Source: Allohahella marinimesophila
GTDB lineage: Bacteria > Pseudomonadota > Gammaproteobacteria > Pseudomonadales > Oleiphilaceae
Direction: 5' to 3'
NCBI RefSeq assembly: GCF_039538005.1
Contig: NZ_BAABBO010000007.1
Coordinates: forward strand, 124,001-188,000
DNA length: 64,000 bases
Within the stretch, counting starts at the first letter, position 1, and each line of letters begins with the position of its first letter. A model generated the notes under the pieces. The model saw only the letters and a list, made by a program, of their open reading frames with translations, had not been told where the DNA came from and did no database searches. Positions 53,425 through 62,580 of the stretch are shown piece by piece. A program made the translations under genes and the position numbers.

Positions 53425-53690
53425 ACCGACGTACCCACAGCCTTGATCTGCAGGCCTGACAGAAAGCGTGCCAGACTGCCGACAGTGTCGAAGTCAGCCT
53501 GCGTAAGCTGGTCGTCGGGAATCTCGACACCGAGGTCGAGCTCCAATAGCAGAATCAGATGCAGTGTGAGCAGTGAATCCAGGCACAGGTCTTCATTGAG
53601 CCTGGCGTTGTCGTGAAAGGCTGCCATATGCGGGTGATTCATTTTGTCCTGAAGGACTCTGCGAATTTCAGAGATCAGGGGCTTATCCAT
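53421..53690 (-). CDS. asbD: Aryl carrier protein AsbD
   Basis: This 89-residue acyl/aryl carrier protein has the attachment site LCLDSLLTLHLI, where Ser39 should carry phosphopantetheine. Helices follow with LDLGVEIPDDQLTQADFDTV. It holds activated 3,4-dihydroxybenzoate from AsbC. It sits between asbC and asbE, with an ATGA overlap to the latter. Confidence 0.92.
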   Translation of the reverse strand: MDKPLISEIRRVLQDKMNHPHMAAFHDNARLNEDLCLDSLLTLHLILLLELDLGVEIPDDQLTQADFDTVGSLARFLSGLQIKAVGTSV

Positions 53691-53722
53691 GTTCGTGCTC
53701 GCTATTGTTGTGTTGTGAACGG

Positions 53723-54973
53723 TCAGGCGGAGAGCGCTTGCGGCTCTTCGATCAGCTGACGACGGTTGATCTTGCCGTTATCCAGGCGGGGAATGTCGTC
53801 GACCTGGCTGATGTCCATAGGCACCTGATGCGGCGAGAGATGAGCGGTGCTCCAGCTGCGCAGCCGGCTGATCTCCAGCGGTATCCTGGCCACGAATTTC
53901 AGGCACACACGCTCACCAGCGTATTCATCCGGCCGCTTGAACACCACGGCATCGGTAATCTCCGGGCGCTGAAGGAACACGTCTTCGACCTCCTGTGGAT
54001 ACACGTTGATGCCGCCGACAATAATCGTGTCATCCAGACGCGCCAGGAAACTCAGATTGCCCGACTCGTCAAAGACGCCGAAATCGCGCGTGTTGATGAT
54101 CCGACCGCCTGACTTCACCTGAATCTCGCCTGGTGTTCCCGGTTTTCTGCCGGCTCTCACCTGAAGATGTGGTAGCGGTTTGCCGAGCTCGTTGGCGGCC
54201 TGCATGTCCTGGTTGATGGCGATGCAGCCAGCTTCGGAGCAACCGTATTGCTGAAAGCAGTGATCGGCCTTCTGCCGCAGCAGGTCGAAACAAGGGGCGG
54301 GCATGACTGCGCCTGAAGTCATGACCGCATGCAGACGCTGGCCTGGCGGCAGCAGCTTCAGCAAGGTATTGATCAAGACCGGCGACGAATACAGCAGGCT
54401 CTGCGGATGCTCCGCCATTTTTTTCAGCGTGTATTTTGGATTGATATTCGTGACTATGATCGGCATGAGCTCGCGCTGTAGCGCGACCAGCACGCCGCAG
54501 ATCAGGCCGTAGGCGTGGGTAACAGGGCAGGCAATGACCGGCTGCATAGTCTGCGCGATAGGAAAATGCTGGATATAGGCCCTGACTTCGCGGTCGATAG
54601 AGCGCCAGCTACGTTCGATGCACTTGGGCTCGCCGGTTGTGCCGGAGCTCATTTGCACCAGCACCGCCTCGGTGTCGCCGGATCTCAGGGTCAGCGAGAT
54701 TGGTTCTTCGAGGCTATGGAACAGCAACTGGTGGCAATTGCCACGGCGCGCTTGCCGCAGTGCGGCTTTCAACGGTGTCGCCGGGTGTAGCGGCATGACC
54801 GAGCCACCGTTGGCGCGTAGATAGAGACACAGGGCCAGCCATTCAGCCGCATCAGCGAGGCAGATGGCGTAGCGTTGCCCATGGCAGCCTCTCAGACCAG
54901 GTACGGCTTCGAAGTGGCGGAAATAGCGCTGCAGGTCGTCCGCGTTAAAGAACGTGTCGTTCACATGGAACAT
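53723..54973 (-). CDS. asbC: 3,4-dihydroxybenzoate-AMP ligase AsbC
   Basis: This 416-residue adenylating enzyme (ANL family) activates 3,4-dihydroxybenzoate and loads it on AsbD. Motifs include the P-loop-like VLVQMSSGTTGEPKCIERSW, YGCSEAG (A5 region), FLARLDDTIIVGGINVYPQE (A8 hinge) and the C-terminal lysine in DNGKINRRQL. The length is shorter than standalone ligases, as for Bacillus AsbC. The ATG at 54973 has GGAG eight bases upstream. An ATG at 54979 two codons earlier is also possible. It overlaps asbB. Confidence 0.92.
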   Translation of the reverse strand: MFHVNDTFFNADDLQRYFRHFEAVPGLRGCHGQRYAICLADAAEWLALCLYLRANGGSVMPLHPATPLKAALRQARRGNCHQLLFHSLEEPISLTLRSGDTEAVLVQMSSGTTGEPKCIERSWRSIDREVRAYIQHFPIAQTMQPVIACPVTHAYGLICGVLVALQRELMPIIVTNINPKYTLKKMAEHPQSLLYSSPVLINTLLKLLPPGQRLHAVMTSGAVMPAPCFDLLRQKADHCFQQYGCSEAGCIAINQDMQAANELGKPLPHLQVRAGRKPGTPGEIQVKSGGRIINTRDFGVFDESGNLSFLARLDDTIIVGGINVYPQEVEDVFLQRPEITDAVVFKRPDEYAGERVCLKFVARIPLEISRLRSWSTAHLSPHQVPMDISQVDDIPRLDNGKINRRQLIEEPQALSA

Positions 54974-56696
54974 GGGCATAGCTCCGTTTATGTTGCAGGG
55001 GCGATAAGGTGTTGGGGATCAGGTGACGCTGCTGCGCCATGCCGAGCTTCTGCGCAAGCAGCGATTCCGCGGGTACAAAGCCGGCATCGACATCCACCGC
55101 TGTCCATCGTTCAGCAGTCGTGTTCCTGGTCTGCACGTGCTGCAGCAGATGCCTGCGAACATGCTGCCAGAACAGTGATTCAGGCATGTCGTAATGGGTT
55201 TCGAGCAGCCATGAGAGATCGGCCAGATTGAAGACGAACAGCGTGTCCATCACCAGCTCGCGCAAGGCTTCGATGCTGGACATCCAGTAGTAGCGGTCCT
55301 CAGGTGCCTGCGCGTACGCTGCGTTCAGCTTCGCGAAGTCCGGCTTCAACTCGGGGCGCTTGAGAAAGCCTTCGACATATTCGACGCTGTCGTGAAAGTC
55401 TCTCAGCGCCAGTCTTTCTGGCCAGCCATCACGATGGATGAGGATCGAGTTCTGGGCATGCGCTTCAACAGCAATGCCTTCTTCAACGAACAGATGCCAC
55501 ACCGGCAGCACCGCGACTTCGATCAACCGGGCCAGCCAGGCGGCCAGGCCGTGCTGCACGATCCAGTGATGCACGAAGGGTTTGCCATCGGCTTCAGTCA
55601 ACATGAGGGCTGTCATGGGTACGGCCGACTCATCGGGCTGCAGATAGGGATGCAGGCTTTCGCGCCAGATGGCGCCCAACTGGCCGTCCAGCGCCTCGGC
55701 TTCGCAGGCGTCGGCAGGGCAGTAGAGCAAGCCAGCGTATTCCTGCAGTATCACCAGCCCACGTTCACTGAGAAAGGCATTGGTCGCCACGACATCGCGC
55801 AGCCACTGTGAAACGACCGGTGCGGTGCACACGGAGTGACTGTCGAGGCTGCGTACCGACGAGGTGTTGACCACGTTCAGCGGCAGCTTTAGGTTGGCCT
55901 TCGACGGCCAGGCACGATTCTGCAGCGTTCGTAGCGACTGGGTGGCGCAGTATTCATCGCCCGCAAGGCCAAGATGGATGATATCGCCACGGGTGAGGGC
56001 CGGCTGTAATGCCTGACTCAGGTGCTGCCACTGCCAGGGGTGGATCGGCACTGGCATGTAGTCATCCCAGCTGGCCTGTTGCATGAACAGGGCCGTGCCG
56101 AGATGATCCCAGGCCTCGCGCCCAAGCTCCCGCTCGGCGAATGCCTCAGCCGGCTCGGGGAGGCGATGATGCAGTTGTGTCCGGCGCACGGCCAGCCATT
56201 CCAGTGCGAAACCCTTCGCCGACTCCGGCCCAAAGCGCACATGATCGCCCAGGGTGAAACCAAGCCTGGCCTTGAAGCTTGGGTGATAGAGGTGGCCCTC
56301 ATGGATGGCGCTTTCTAGCGCATCCTGGTTCAGGTGCCGTCTCGCGGAATTGCCGTCCAGACTGGCGTTATTCCATGTGCACAGCCTGACCGTCTGTCCC
56401 AGTTCCGCCTGCAGCCTGGCTTTGGCCGTCGTCTCGACCGGCAACGCGTTCACGATGCTGCGCCAGTCAGCCAGTCGCGTATGGCCTTGCTGGTTCAGGA
56501 AGTGCACCTGCTCGTCCTGCAGGCGAATTCGTCCGAAAGCAGTCACCCGAACCAGGCAGACCAGTGTCAGTCCGTCCAGATCGAGGCTCACTCGTATCGA
56601 TCCATTCTCCAGTATCTGTTCGTCGCTCGGAACGATACGCTCAAACAGCAAGGCCTCGAGCAGCTGACGTCGTACGCGTTTGTCAGGCGACCTCAC
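54945..56696 (-). CDS. asbB: NIS siderophore synthetase AsbB (IucA/IucC family)
   Basis: This 583-residue ATP-dependent synthetase condenses citrate-linked spermidine units in petrobactin assembly. NRPS-independent synthetase motifs are present: IHEGHLYHPSFKARLGF, PVPIHPWQWQHL, TQSLRTLQN, LKLPLNVVNTSSVRSLDS and the ATP/citrate region EAHAQNSILI. I chose GTG at 56696, which overlaps the asbA stop by 14 bases and has CGGAG seven bases upstream. The frame back to 56900 runs through asbA and has no ribosome site. Bacillus AsbB is of similar length. Confidence 0.92.
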   Translation of the reverse strand: MRSPDKRVRRQLLEALLFERIVPSDEQILENGSIRVSLDLDGLTLVCLVRVTAFGRIRLQDEQVHFLNQQGHTRLADWRSIVNALPVETTAKARLQAELGQTVRLCTWNNASLDGNSARRHLNQDALESAIHEGHLYHPSFKARLGFTLGDHVRFGPESAKGFALEWLAVRRTQLHHRLPEPAEAFAERELGREAWDHLGTALFMQQASWDDYMPVPIHPWQWQHLSQALQPALTRGDIIHLGLAGDEYCATQSLRTLQNRAWPSKANLKLPLNVVNTSSVRSLDSHSVCTAPVVSQWLRDVVATNAFLSERGLVILQEYAGLLYCPADACEAEALDGQLGAIWRESLHPYLQPDESAVPMTALMLTEADGKPFVHHWIVQHGLAAWLARLIEVAVLPVWHLFVEEGIAVEAHAQNSILIHRDGWPERLALRDFHDSVEYVEGFLKRPELKPDFAKLNAAYAQAPEDRYYWMSSIEALRELVMDTLFVFNLADLSWLLETHYDMPESLFWQHVRRHLLQHVQTRNTTAERWTAVDVDAGFVPAESLLAQKLGMAQQRHLIPNTLSPLQHKRSYAHVPCERHVL

Positions 56697-58497
56697 TGGC
56701 TGTCTCCGGCAATGCACCATAGCTGAAAATGGACAGCGGATTCTTGATGCGGGTGTAGACGGCCTGTTCCAGTCGGGCGGTGAGTTCGTCAACATCGTGG
56801 ATACGCGTGAGTAGATTCCCCTTGTAGGGCATCTCCCTGTTGGCGAGGAGGCCATCGACCAGTGCCCGTCCAGCAACGCGCAAAACGGGCCGCAGCGCAA
56901 CGAGCCGTTTCAGCACGATTGCGAGCAGGGCTTCTTCCTTGAGTACACCATCGATGCCGAAGCGATTGATGACCGAAAACAGCTGGTTGACGACGAGGTA
57001 GTAGCCGAAGCGATCCTGAATCAGGTCGTCGGCATAGAAAAGCTCTGGTGTGGCGCTAAGGTCAGGCTCCAGCTTTTCGAGATGAGGGCGATAGGTATTG
57101 GCGAGGTAAAAGCCCTGGTTGTCACGATAGAAATAGCGGCGGGGGTAGCCCTGTGACACATCGAGCAGACTGTTCTGCTGATGCGCTTCAAGGGCAATGC
57201 CGTGCTCGTCGAGCAGCTTGATCAAAGGCTCGACCGCACATTGCAGATAGCGGCAGAACCAGTCCCGACTCACCTGATCCTTGCTGCGGCCTTCTCGTTG
57301 TGCCAGGTCATCAATCAGTGATAGCAGTCTCGATCTCCGGCCTGGCAGCGGCGCCTGAACCAGTGCTGCGATCGAATGGATGCCCCGGTCTTCGCCAGGC
57401 TTGAAGGGGTTTGCGCGAATGATGGTTTCGAAACCTGTGAGTGCGATACCTGGCAGGTCGATTGTCATCGAGGCCGGATCTTCAAGCAGCTGGAATCGTG
57501 GATGGCGCTGACAGAAGGCGCTCTTGCGCAGCAGCTTCGACATGACGACACCGGCGCGCAGCTCATGGCGCTGGTTGAAGCGGAGCGAGTTGGTGATCTT
57601 GACCGGCATGGAGAGCTTGAACATCCATGGGCTGTTTGCTGCGTACAGGGTGCGAGCGGAGGATGTCGCCGTAAATGCTGGACCAAGCGGTCCCAGGTCT
57701 CGGATCAGACCGGCTGCCAGCGCCTGTCGCACGTGGGGTTGGTGCAACAGCCACTGCGCCTGCAGCGGATGACTGGGCAGCGGTACTTCGTGGCTATCCA
57801 GTGTCACCGTATGCAGACAGCCTTTCAGACCGTCCAGCACCATCTCCTCGGCAGTCATGCGATTTGCCGAGTGTTGCAGGATCAGATCGCGCTTCGCGGC
57901 AAAATAGTGCAGCTGAAAGCATCCTGCGAGTTCAGGCGCGTAATGCTCATGGTGCCAGTCCAGCATACCCTGCCGGCTCTTCGGGGTAGGGTGGGCCCAA
58001 TGACCATAGAGCATCGATTGTTCAGATTCGATGAAGCGATCGCCGTCCAGCGCCGGGTCGTCTCGACGCGCCTTGATATAGCGCGCCATCAATTGATAAC
58101 TGTCCAGCAGTCGACAGGACAGCTCCAGCGACTTGGTTTTCAATAAGTCAGAGCTGTCGCCACCGATGCGGAAGTACATCTCCCCAACGAGCAATTGCAC
58201 CGCCGCGAAAGGGTCTACCGTAGTCCATTCACTAGTGGCGCGCTGCCTGAGAAGTATGGCCCCGAGCTGATGGCGCCCAACCAGGGAACGATAGTGAATG
58301 TCGATCGCGAGGGTGGCGCGCTGCATTTCAAGTGACAGCTCGAGCACATGGCTACCGCGAAAGGGCGTAATCCGGCCTGCAATATCCCGCCACTCAGCCA
58401 GCCTGTGCCAGCAGCCAGCGTCTACTTCTCGAAGATAGCAATTGATGAAAGTCTGGGTCGTCTCGTTCTCTGCAATCGTCCTGGCCGATTGGCACAT
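56683..58497 (-). CDS. asbA: NIS siderophore synthetase AsbA (IucA/IucC family)
   Basis: This 604-residue synthetase starts petrobactin assembly by joining citrate and spermidine. Motifs are ESEQSMLYGHWAHPTPKSRQ (the Ser and HP/K ATP-citrate motif), LPSHPLQAQWLL, FTATSSARTLYAAN, KLSMPVKITNSLR and EAHQQNSLLD. AGGTGAG lies just before the ATG. It is the first gene of the asb operon, 80 bases downstream of a strong Fur-box-like site. Confidence 0.93.
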   Translation of the reverse strand: MCQSARTIAENETTQTFINCYLREVDAGCWHRLAEWRDIAGRITPFRGSHVLELSLEMQRATLAIDIHYRSLVGRHQLGAILLRQRATSEWTTVDPFAAVQLLVGEMYFRIGGDSSDLLKTKSLELSCRLLDSYQLMARYIKARRDDPALDGDRFIESEQSMLYGHWAHPTPKSRQGMLDWHHEHYAPELAGCFQLHYFAAKRDLILQHSANRMTAEEMVLDGLKGCLHTVTLDSHEVPLPSHPLQAQWLLHQPHVRQALAAGLIRDLGPLGPAFTATSSARTLYAANSPWMFKLSMPVKITNSLRFNQRHELRAGVVMSKLLRKSAFCQRHPRFQLLEDPASMTIDLPGIALTGFETIIRANPFKPGEDRGIHSIAALVQAPLPGRRSRLLSLIDDLAQREGRSKDQVSRDWFCRYLQCAVEPLIKLLDEHGIALEAHQQNSLLDVSQGYPRRYFYRDNQGFYLANTYRPHLEKLEPDLSATPELFYADDLIQDRFGYYLVVNQLFSVINRFGIDGVLKEEALLAIVLKRLVALRPVLRVAGRALVDGLLANREMPYKGNLLTRIHDVDELTARLEQAVYTRIKNPLSIFSYGALPETASEVA

Positions 58498-58577
58498 GAT
58501 CTCACCTGTTGTTTTTGACTCGCGTGGCTGGCCATGGCCAGCACACGTTTGAGCATCAAGAGTGAGATTATTTAAAT

Positions 58578-58596
58578 GCGAATGAGTATCATTAGC
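58578..58596 (-). promoter_or_regulatory. Fur-box-like site upstream of asb operon
   Basis: On the minus strand GCTAATGATACTCATTCGC matches about 15 of 19 Fur consensus bases, the best such site in the window. It lies 80 bases before asbA, in the gap after the MATE gene, in AT-rich surroundings fit for a promoter. Confidence 0.75.
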
Positions 58597-58623
58597 AACA
58601 AAAGTTACAATTGTTACAGTGGC

Positions 58624-60003
58624 TTATGCCGCTTCGGCCAAGGCAGGTGCTGGTTTGACCGGGACTAGGCGGCGTGGCCGGAAGCGCAGATACAGGGCGC
58701 CAGCGAGCAGGAAGGTGAGCCACTCGGCTACTGGCAGTGCCAGCAGTATCGGCTGGTCTGGTAGCCACCAGTAGAAGCAGAGCAGGAGCGTAATCGGCAG
58801 CACGAGGCTGCGCGAAAAGGCGACCGTCGCGGACGCCAGTGGCAGGTGCATGGCCGTGAGATAGGCAGAGATCAGCACATTGACCCCGTTGACCGGGAAC
58901 AGCGGCCAGAGAATGAAAAAGAAGGATCTCGCCAGTTCAGCCGCCGCGACTGCAGAGTCTTCCAGGAACATATCAACCAACAGGTCTCCGGCGGTGAACA
59001 GCAGGCTGATCAGTAGTCCGCTCAGCAGGAGGATGGCGCAGAGCCCGGCCATCATGAAGCGTCTGATTCTTTGCAGCTTGCCCGCGCCATAGTTCTGGCT
59101 GACCAGCAGGTGCATCGCGTCGGCAATGCCATAAAACACCATCATGCTCAGAAAGATCAGGTAGTTCACCACCGTGAAAGCAGCGACACCATCGACACCC
59201 AGCTTCAGCATCATCAACCAGTTGATGAGCAGGATGACCAGACCGGCCGAAATCTCATTGATGAATTCCGAAACGCCGTTATAGGCGGCACTGCCGAGTT
59301 CACGCCAGCCGTGACGGACGAACTGGAATCGCAAACGCCGCACCGGAACCGTGAAATAAGCCAGCATCACCGCTAGCTGGATGCTTTGGGCGAGCAAAGT
59401 TGCCCAGGCAGCCCCCGCAAGTCCGTAGCCGAGGTAGGCGACGAACAGGGCGTTGAGCATGATGTTCGCCAGCGATCCGGTCACCAGTGCACTGGTGGCA
59501 TGCACTGGTCGACCCTCCGCCCGGATGAAGTAGTAGAGGACTACGCTGGCCAACTGGATCGGCATCGCCACGGCGACAATGCGGAAGTAGGGGCTCATCA
59601 GCGCGAAGAGTTCCGGCGGCGCCCCGAGCAAGGTGAAAATCTGTTCTTCGAACAGGAGGCTGACTGATGTCAGACTGATACCGAAAGCCACGATTGCGAT
59701 CAGACATTTACTGAATATGGCTGAAGCCGCCTCGTTGTCGTCCTCACCGAAATATTTGCCAGCACGGACGGAGCCGCCGACAGCAAGCATCAGCGCCAGG
59801 CCAAACAACAGCGTGAAAAAAGGGATCATCAAGGTGACGGCAGCCAGTGCCTCCGCGCCAACATAATTGCCAACGAAGATGCCATCGACGATGCTGGCAG
59901 TTGTAATGGCTAACAGTCCCACAATCGAGGGGATGACAAAGTAGAAAAAGGTCGAGAGAATCGGACCACCGAGTGCTCGGCTGTCGCTGGGGCTTGAAGT
60001 CAC
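58624..60003 (-). CDS. MATE-family efflux transporter
   Basis: This 459-residue membrane protein has twelve predicted helices and the duplicated MATE layout. The first half begins FFYFVIPSIVGLLAITTASI with VDGIFVGNYVGAEALAAVTL. The second half includes VVNYLIFLSMMVFYGIADAM and the linked phrase LLVSQNYGAG. MATE proteins export small molecules in exchange for Na+ or H+. Its position upstream of asbA, on the same strand and with its own Fur-box-like site, suggests it exports petrobactin, but a role in drug efflux cannot be excluded. Confidence 0.9.
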   Translation of the reverse strand: MTSSPSDSRALGGPILSTFFYFVIPSIVGLLAITTASIVDGIFVGNYVGAEALAAVTLMIPFFTLLFGLALMLAVGGSVRAGKYFGEDDNEAASAIFSKCLIAIVAFGISLTSVSLLFEEQIFTLLGAPPELFALMSPYFRIVAVAMPIQLASVVLYYFIRAEGRPVHATSALVTGSLANIMLNALFVAYLGYGLAGAAWATLLAQSIQLAVMLAYFTVPVRRLRFQFVRHGWRELGSAAYNGVSEFINEISAGLVILLINWLMMLKLGVDGVAAFTVVNYLIFLSMMVFYGIADAMHLLVSQNYGAGKLQRIRRFMMAGLCAILLLSGLLISLLFTAGDLLVDMFLEDSAVAAAELARSFFFILWPLFPVNGVNVLISAYLTAMHLPLASATVAFSRSLVLPITLLLCFYWWLPDQPILLALPVAEWLTFLLAGALYLRFRPRRLVPVKPAPALAEAA

Positions 60004-60065
60004 CGGAAAGTCCCTGTCTTGGGCGAGTGGCGCGCGGAGAAGAGCCAGCGCTTAAATCGAATGGG

Positions 60066-60084
60066 AATGATATTCATTCGCATG
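60066..60084 (-). promoter_or_regulatory. Fur-box-like site upstream of MATE gene
   Basis: On the minus strand the site reads GCGAATGAATATCATTCCC, offset by at most two bases, and matches about 13 of 19 Fur consensus bases. It lies about 60 bases before the MATE start and about 70 before the divergent membrane-protein gene, so it may control one or both. Confidence 0.6.
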
Positions 60085-60152
60085 ATGAGGGGCAAGGTGC
60101 AAATTCGGATTGATCCAGGGCATTCATTCACAAACTGGTTTTAAACAAGTGC

Positions 60153-60848
60153 ATGATACTTATTTCAATAATTAGAGATTGCGCACGCGTTCTGACCTTT
60201 CGGCAACCCTCTGTTGACATCGCTCGACACTGGCCCGCTTATCTTGCCTTCGGGCTGATTTGCTCCTGGCTGGCAGGCGTCGGTCGCTACTGGGACAACC
60301 CGAAAGCAGAACTCTGGCAGTATCTGGGGCTGGGATCAGTAGCCTATGTTTTTGTGCTCGCGCTGATTCTCTGGGTGCTGATCAAGCCTCTGAAACCGGT
60401 GCGCTGGTCCTACCGAAGCGTGTTGATCTTCGTCACCTTGACCTCGCCTCCAGCCATCCTCTATGCCATTCCGGTTGAACGCTTTTTGGCGCCGGATATC
60501 GCACAGGCCGCAAACGCGTGGTTTCTTGGGATTGTCGCGTTCTGGCGTGTAGCGCTGCTCTTCTGGTTTTTGAAAGTCATCGCTCGGCTCTCAGGGCTGA
60601 CAATTGTCGTCGCCTCGCTATTGCCTATCACCTTGATCGTCATTTCGCTCGCACTCCTGAATCTCGAGCACGTAGTCTTCAATCTGATGTCAGGTATCAA
60701 TCCTGACGATCGCTCACCGAACGATATCGCTTATCAGATAGTGACATTGCTGGCGATATTTTCATTCATGTCGGCACCCTTTTTGATAATCGGTTATGTC
60801 ATAGCCATCGTGCGGGCCCATGTCTATCAAGGAGGAATAGATGACTGA
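60153..60848 (+). CDS. Inner-membrane protein of unknown function (Yip1-like layout)
   Basis: This 231-residue protein has about five to six membrane helices, for example YLAFGLICSWLAGVGRYW, LGLGSVAYVFVLALILWVLI, SVLIFVTLTSPPAILYAI and LTIVVASLLPITLIVISLAL. The general layout recalls Yip1-domain bacterial proteins, but no diagnostic motif was seen. It overlaps the GFA-family gene by eight bases, so the two are co-translated. A Fur-box-like site lies upstream between it and the MATE gene. Confidence 0.75.
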   Translation: MILISIIRDCARVLTFRQPSVDIARHWPAYLAFGLICSWLAGVGRYWDNPKAELWQYLGLGSVAYVFVLALILWVLIKPLKPVRWSYRSVLIFVTLTSPPAILYAIPVERFLAPDIAQAANAWFLGIVAFWRVALLFWFLKVIARLSGLTIVVASLLPITLIVISLALLNLEHVVFNLMSGINPDDRSPNDIAYQIVTLLAIFSFMSAPFLIIGYVIAIVRAHVYQGGIDD

Positions 60849-61263
60849 TTCTGACCCGAAGCATGTTCCACTATTCAAACCAACGCTCAAAGGGAGCTGC
60901 CACTGTGGTCTTGTGCAGTTCGAAGTTAATCTGCCAGATGGCCTGAAAGATCTGAGCCGCTGTAATTGCTCGATATGTAGTCGACGCGGTGCAATCGTGA
61001 CCTCGGTGCCGCTCGAAGACTTCAGGATCACCAAAGGCGAGGATGTGCTGACGCTTTATCAGTTCAATACCAAAGTGGCGAAGCACTATTTCTGTTCGAA
61101 TTGTGGTATCTACACTCACCATCAGCGGCGGTCGAACCCGCAGCTCTTCGCCGTGAATATTGCCTGTCTCAAAGGCGTTCGCCCGTTCGAGCTTGACGAT
61201 ATTCCGACGACCGATGGTATCAACCATTCGTCTGACAGAGCTCATCTCAAGTCTGACCAGTGA
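60841..61263 (+). CDS. GFA-family zinc-binding enzyme
   Basis: This 140-residue protein has the Mss4-like GFA fold. Zinc cysteines appear as GSCHCGLVQFEV, SRCNCSICSRRGA and YFCSNCGIYTHHQ, which is the full family pattern. Members are annotated as glutathione-dependent formaldehyde-activating enzymes, but the activity of most is unproven. Its start overlaps the membrane-protein gene. Confidence 0.88.
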   Translation: MTDSDPKHVPLFKPTLKGSCHCGLVQFEVNLPDGLKDLSRCNCSICSRRGAIVTSVPLEDFRITKGEDVLTLYQFNTKVAKHYFCSNCGIYTHHQRRSNPQLFAVNIACLKGVRPFELDDIPTTDGINHSSDRAHLKSDQ

Positions 61264-61305
61264 TGGCGTGCAGTGAGTTCTGCCCGCGATCTCGTAGGTC
61301 ACGAT

Positions 61306-61318
61306 CCCCCTGTGGGGG
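61306..61318. terminator. Short GC hairpin between convergent genes
   Basis: CCCCC-TGT-GGGGG lies between the GFA gene and the convergent exported phosphatase/nuclease gene. There is no clear T run on either side, so its function as a terminator is weakly supported. Confidence 0.35.
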
Positions 61319-61326
61319 CGCCTTAT

Positions 61327-62499
61327 CTAGCGACCTCTGCTCTTGAGCATGATGCGAGCGACGACACCGGCATGGTCTGACGGCCAGAGACCACCCGGCG
61401 TCATGTCGAACACATCGTCGCCCACCACTTTGGCCTGAACCTTCACGCGCGTTCGCTCCGGCGCAGCGAGGAAGATGTGGTCGATCCGTTCCGACAGTTC
61501 AGAATCCGGGCCGTTGACCGTCGAACTGAAACAGCAGGTCAGACCAGCGCCCGGCCGCTTCTGTTCAAGCCAGGCGTCGGCGTAGCCGCTGGCCACGGCC
61601 TGCAGATACGGCGGTACAAGGGCCAGGCCATCGAGGCCGGGTATGCCTGAGGCTGAAACGAAAGCGTCCTCACCTGGCGCGCTGTTGAAGTCTCCGACCA
61701 GAATCGTGGGGATCCCATTGGTATTTGTCATGTCCATGATACCGAGCAGCTCGGTCATCTGGACGGCCTGCAGTGATTTGAACGGCTCTGATCCTCCAGT
61801 TTCGAGATGGGTATTCACGAATCGGTAAGTGTCGCCTTTCACAGTGATATCGACTGCAGCATAGCCTCGGGTGAATTCGAGGCTGGAGCCGGCCACATCG
61901 ACTGCCGCGTTGTAGGTGTAGTTGCCGGTGAGCGGGTTTGACGCCATTGTTTTTCTGCTGACCAGGATCACGTCATGGTCGACCATACGCAAATCGCTCA
62001 GCAATGGGCCGCTGTCGGATACGCCGGTGACCATGGGGACTTCGATGTCCGCGTTAGTGACAGAGGCGGCGACCGTATAGTGCAGGCCACGTGCTTCGAG
62101 CGCAGCCTGAAGCACTGAGAGATAGTCGATGTAAACGGTATCAGCAGCGCGTTCCGGGTAGCCCTGCGCGGCATAGCCGAAGTCGCTCGGTGTCTGCGTG
62201 TAAAAAATCGAAACCTCTTGCAGACCAATGGCATCCGGCCGATATCGCTTTATCTCGACTGCCAGCGCTTCGGCGCGCTCGGTAAAATCCGTCTGCTGGA
62301 CTTCCTGGAAAGCTGCGGTGACGGCGAGCGGAACCGTAGTGGGATCTGTCATTGCCGCCTCCACCACCTTGAAGATGTCAGCGCCAAGATAGACGTTGCG
62401 AGTCATGACGGTGAGCTTATCGGTGCCGGCGTAGCTGAAGGGTGCGGTGAGAACTAGCGCTGCAATAAGTGGGAGGGTTGTTTGCTTGAGGTCTTCCAT
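61327..62499 (-). CDS. Exported endonuclease/exonuclease/phosphatase-fold protein
   Basis: This 390-residue exported protein has signal peptide PLIAALVLTAPFSYAG. The DNase I-like fold is complete: VMTRNVYLG (Asn), IGLQEVSIFY (Glu metal ligand), FVNTHLETGG (His), ILVGDFNSAPGED (Asp, Asn), SERIDHIFLA (Asp) and PSDHAGVVARI (catalytic Asp-His). Substrates in the family range from DNA to phospholipids and inositol phosphates, and the sequence does not decide. A CRP-type site lies 82-97 bases upstream of the ATG. Confidence 0.9.
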   Translation of the reverse strand: MEDLKQTTLPLIAALVLTAPFSYAGTDKLTVMTRNVYLGADIFKVVEAAMTDPTTVPLAVTAAFQEVQQTDFTERAEALAVEIKRYRPDAIGLQEVSIFYTQTPSDFGYAAQGYPERAADTVYIDYLSVLQAALEARGLHYTVAASVTNADIEVPMVTGVSDSGPLLSDLRMVDHDVILVSRKTMASNPLTGNYTYNAAVDVAGSSLEFTRGYAAVDITVKGDTYRFVNTHLETGGSEPFKSLQAVQMTELLGIMDMTNTNGIPTILVGDFNSAPGEDAFVSASGIPGLDGLALVPPYLQAVASGYADAWLEQKRPGAGLTCCFSSTVNGPDSELSERIDHIFLAAPERTRVKVQAKVVGDDVFDMTPGGLWPSDHAGVVARIMLKSRGR

Positions 62500-62580
62500 A
62501 GTAGCTGTACTCGTCTTGTTGTTATGGTGAGGACGAGTCTACACAAGCCAATATCTTCGAGGAGCGCAAGCGGTAGAAAC

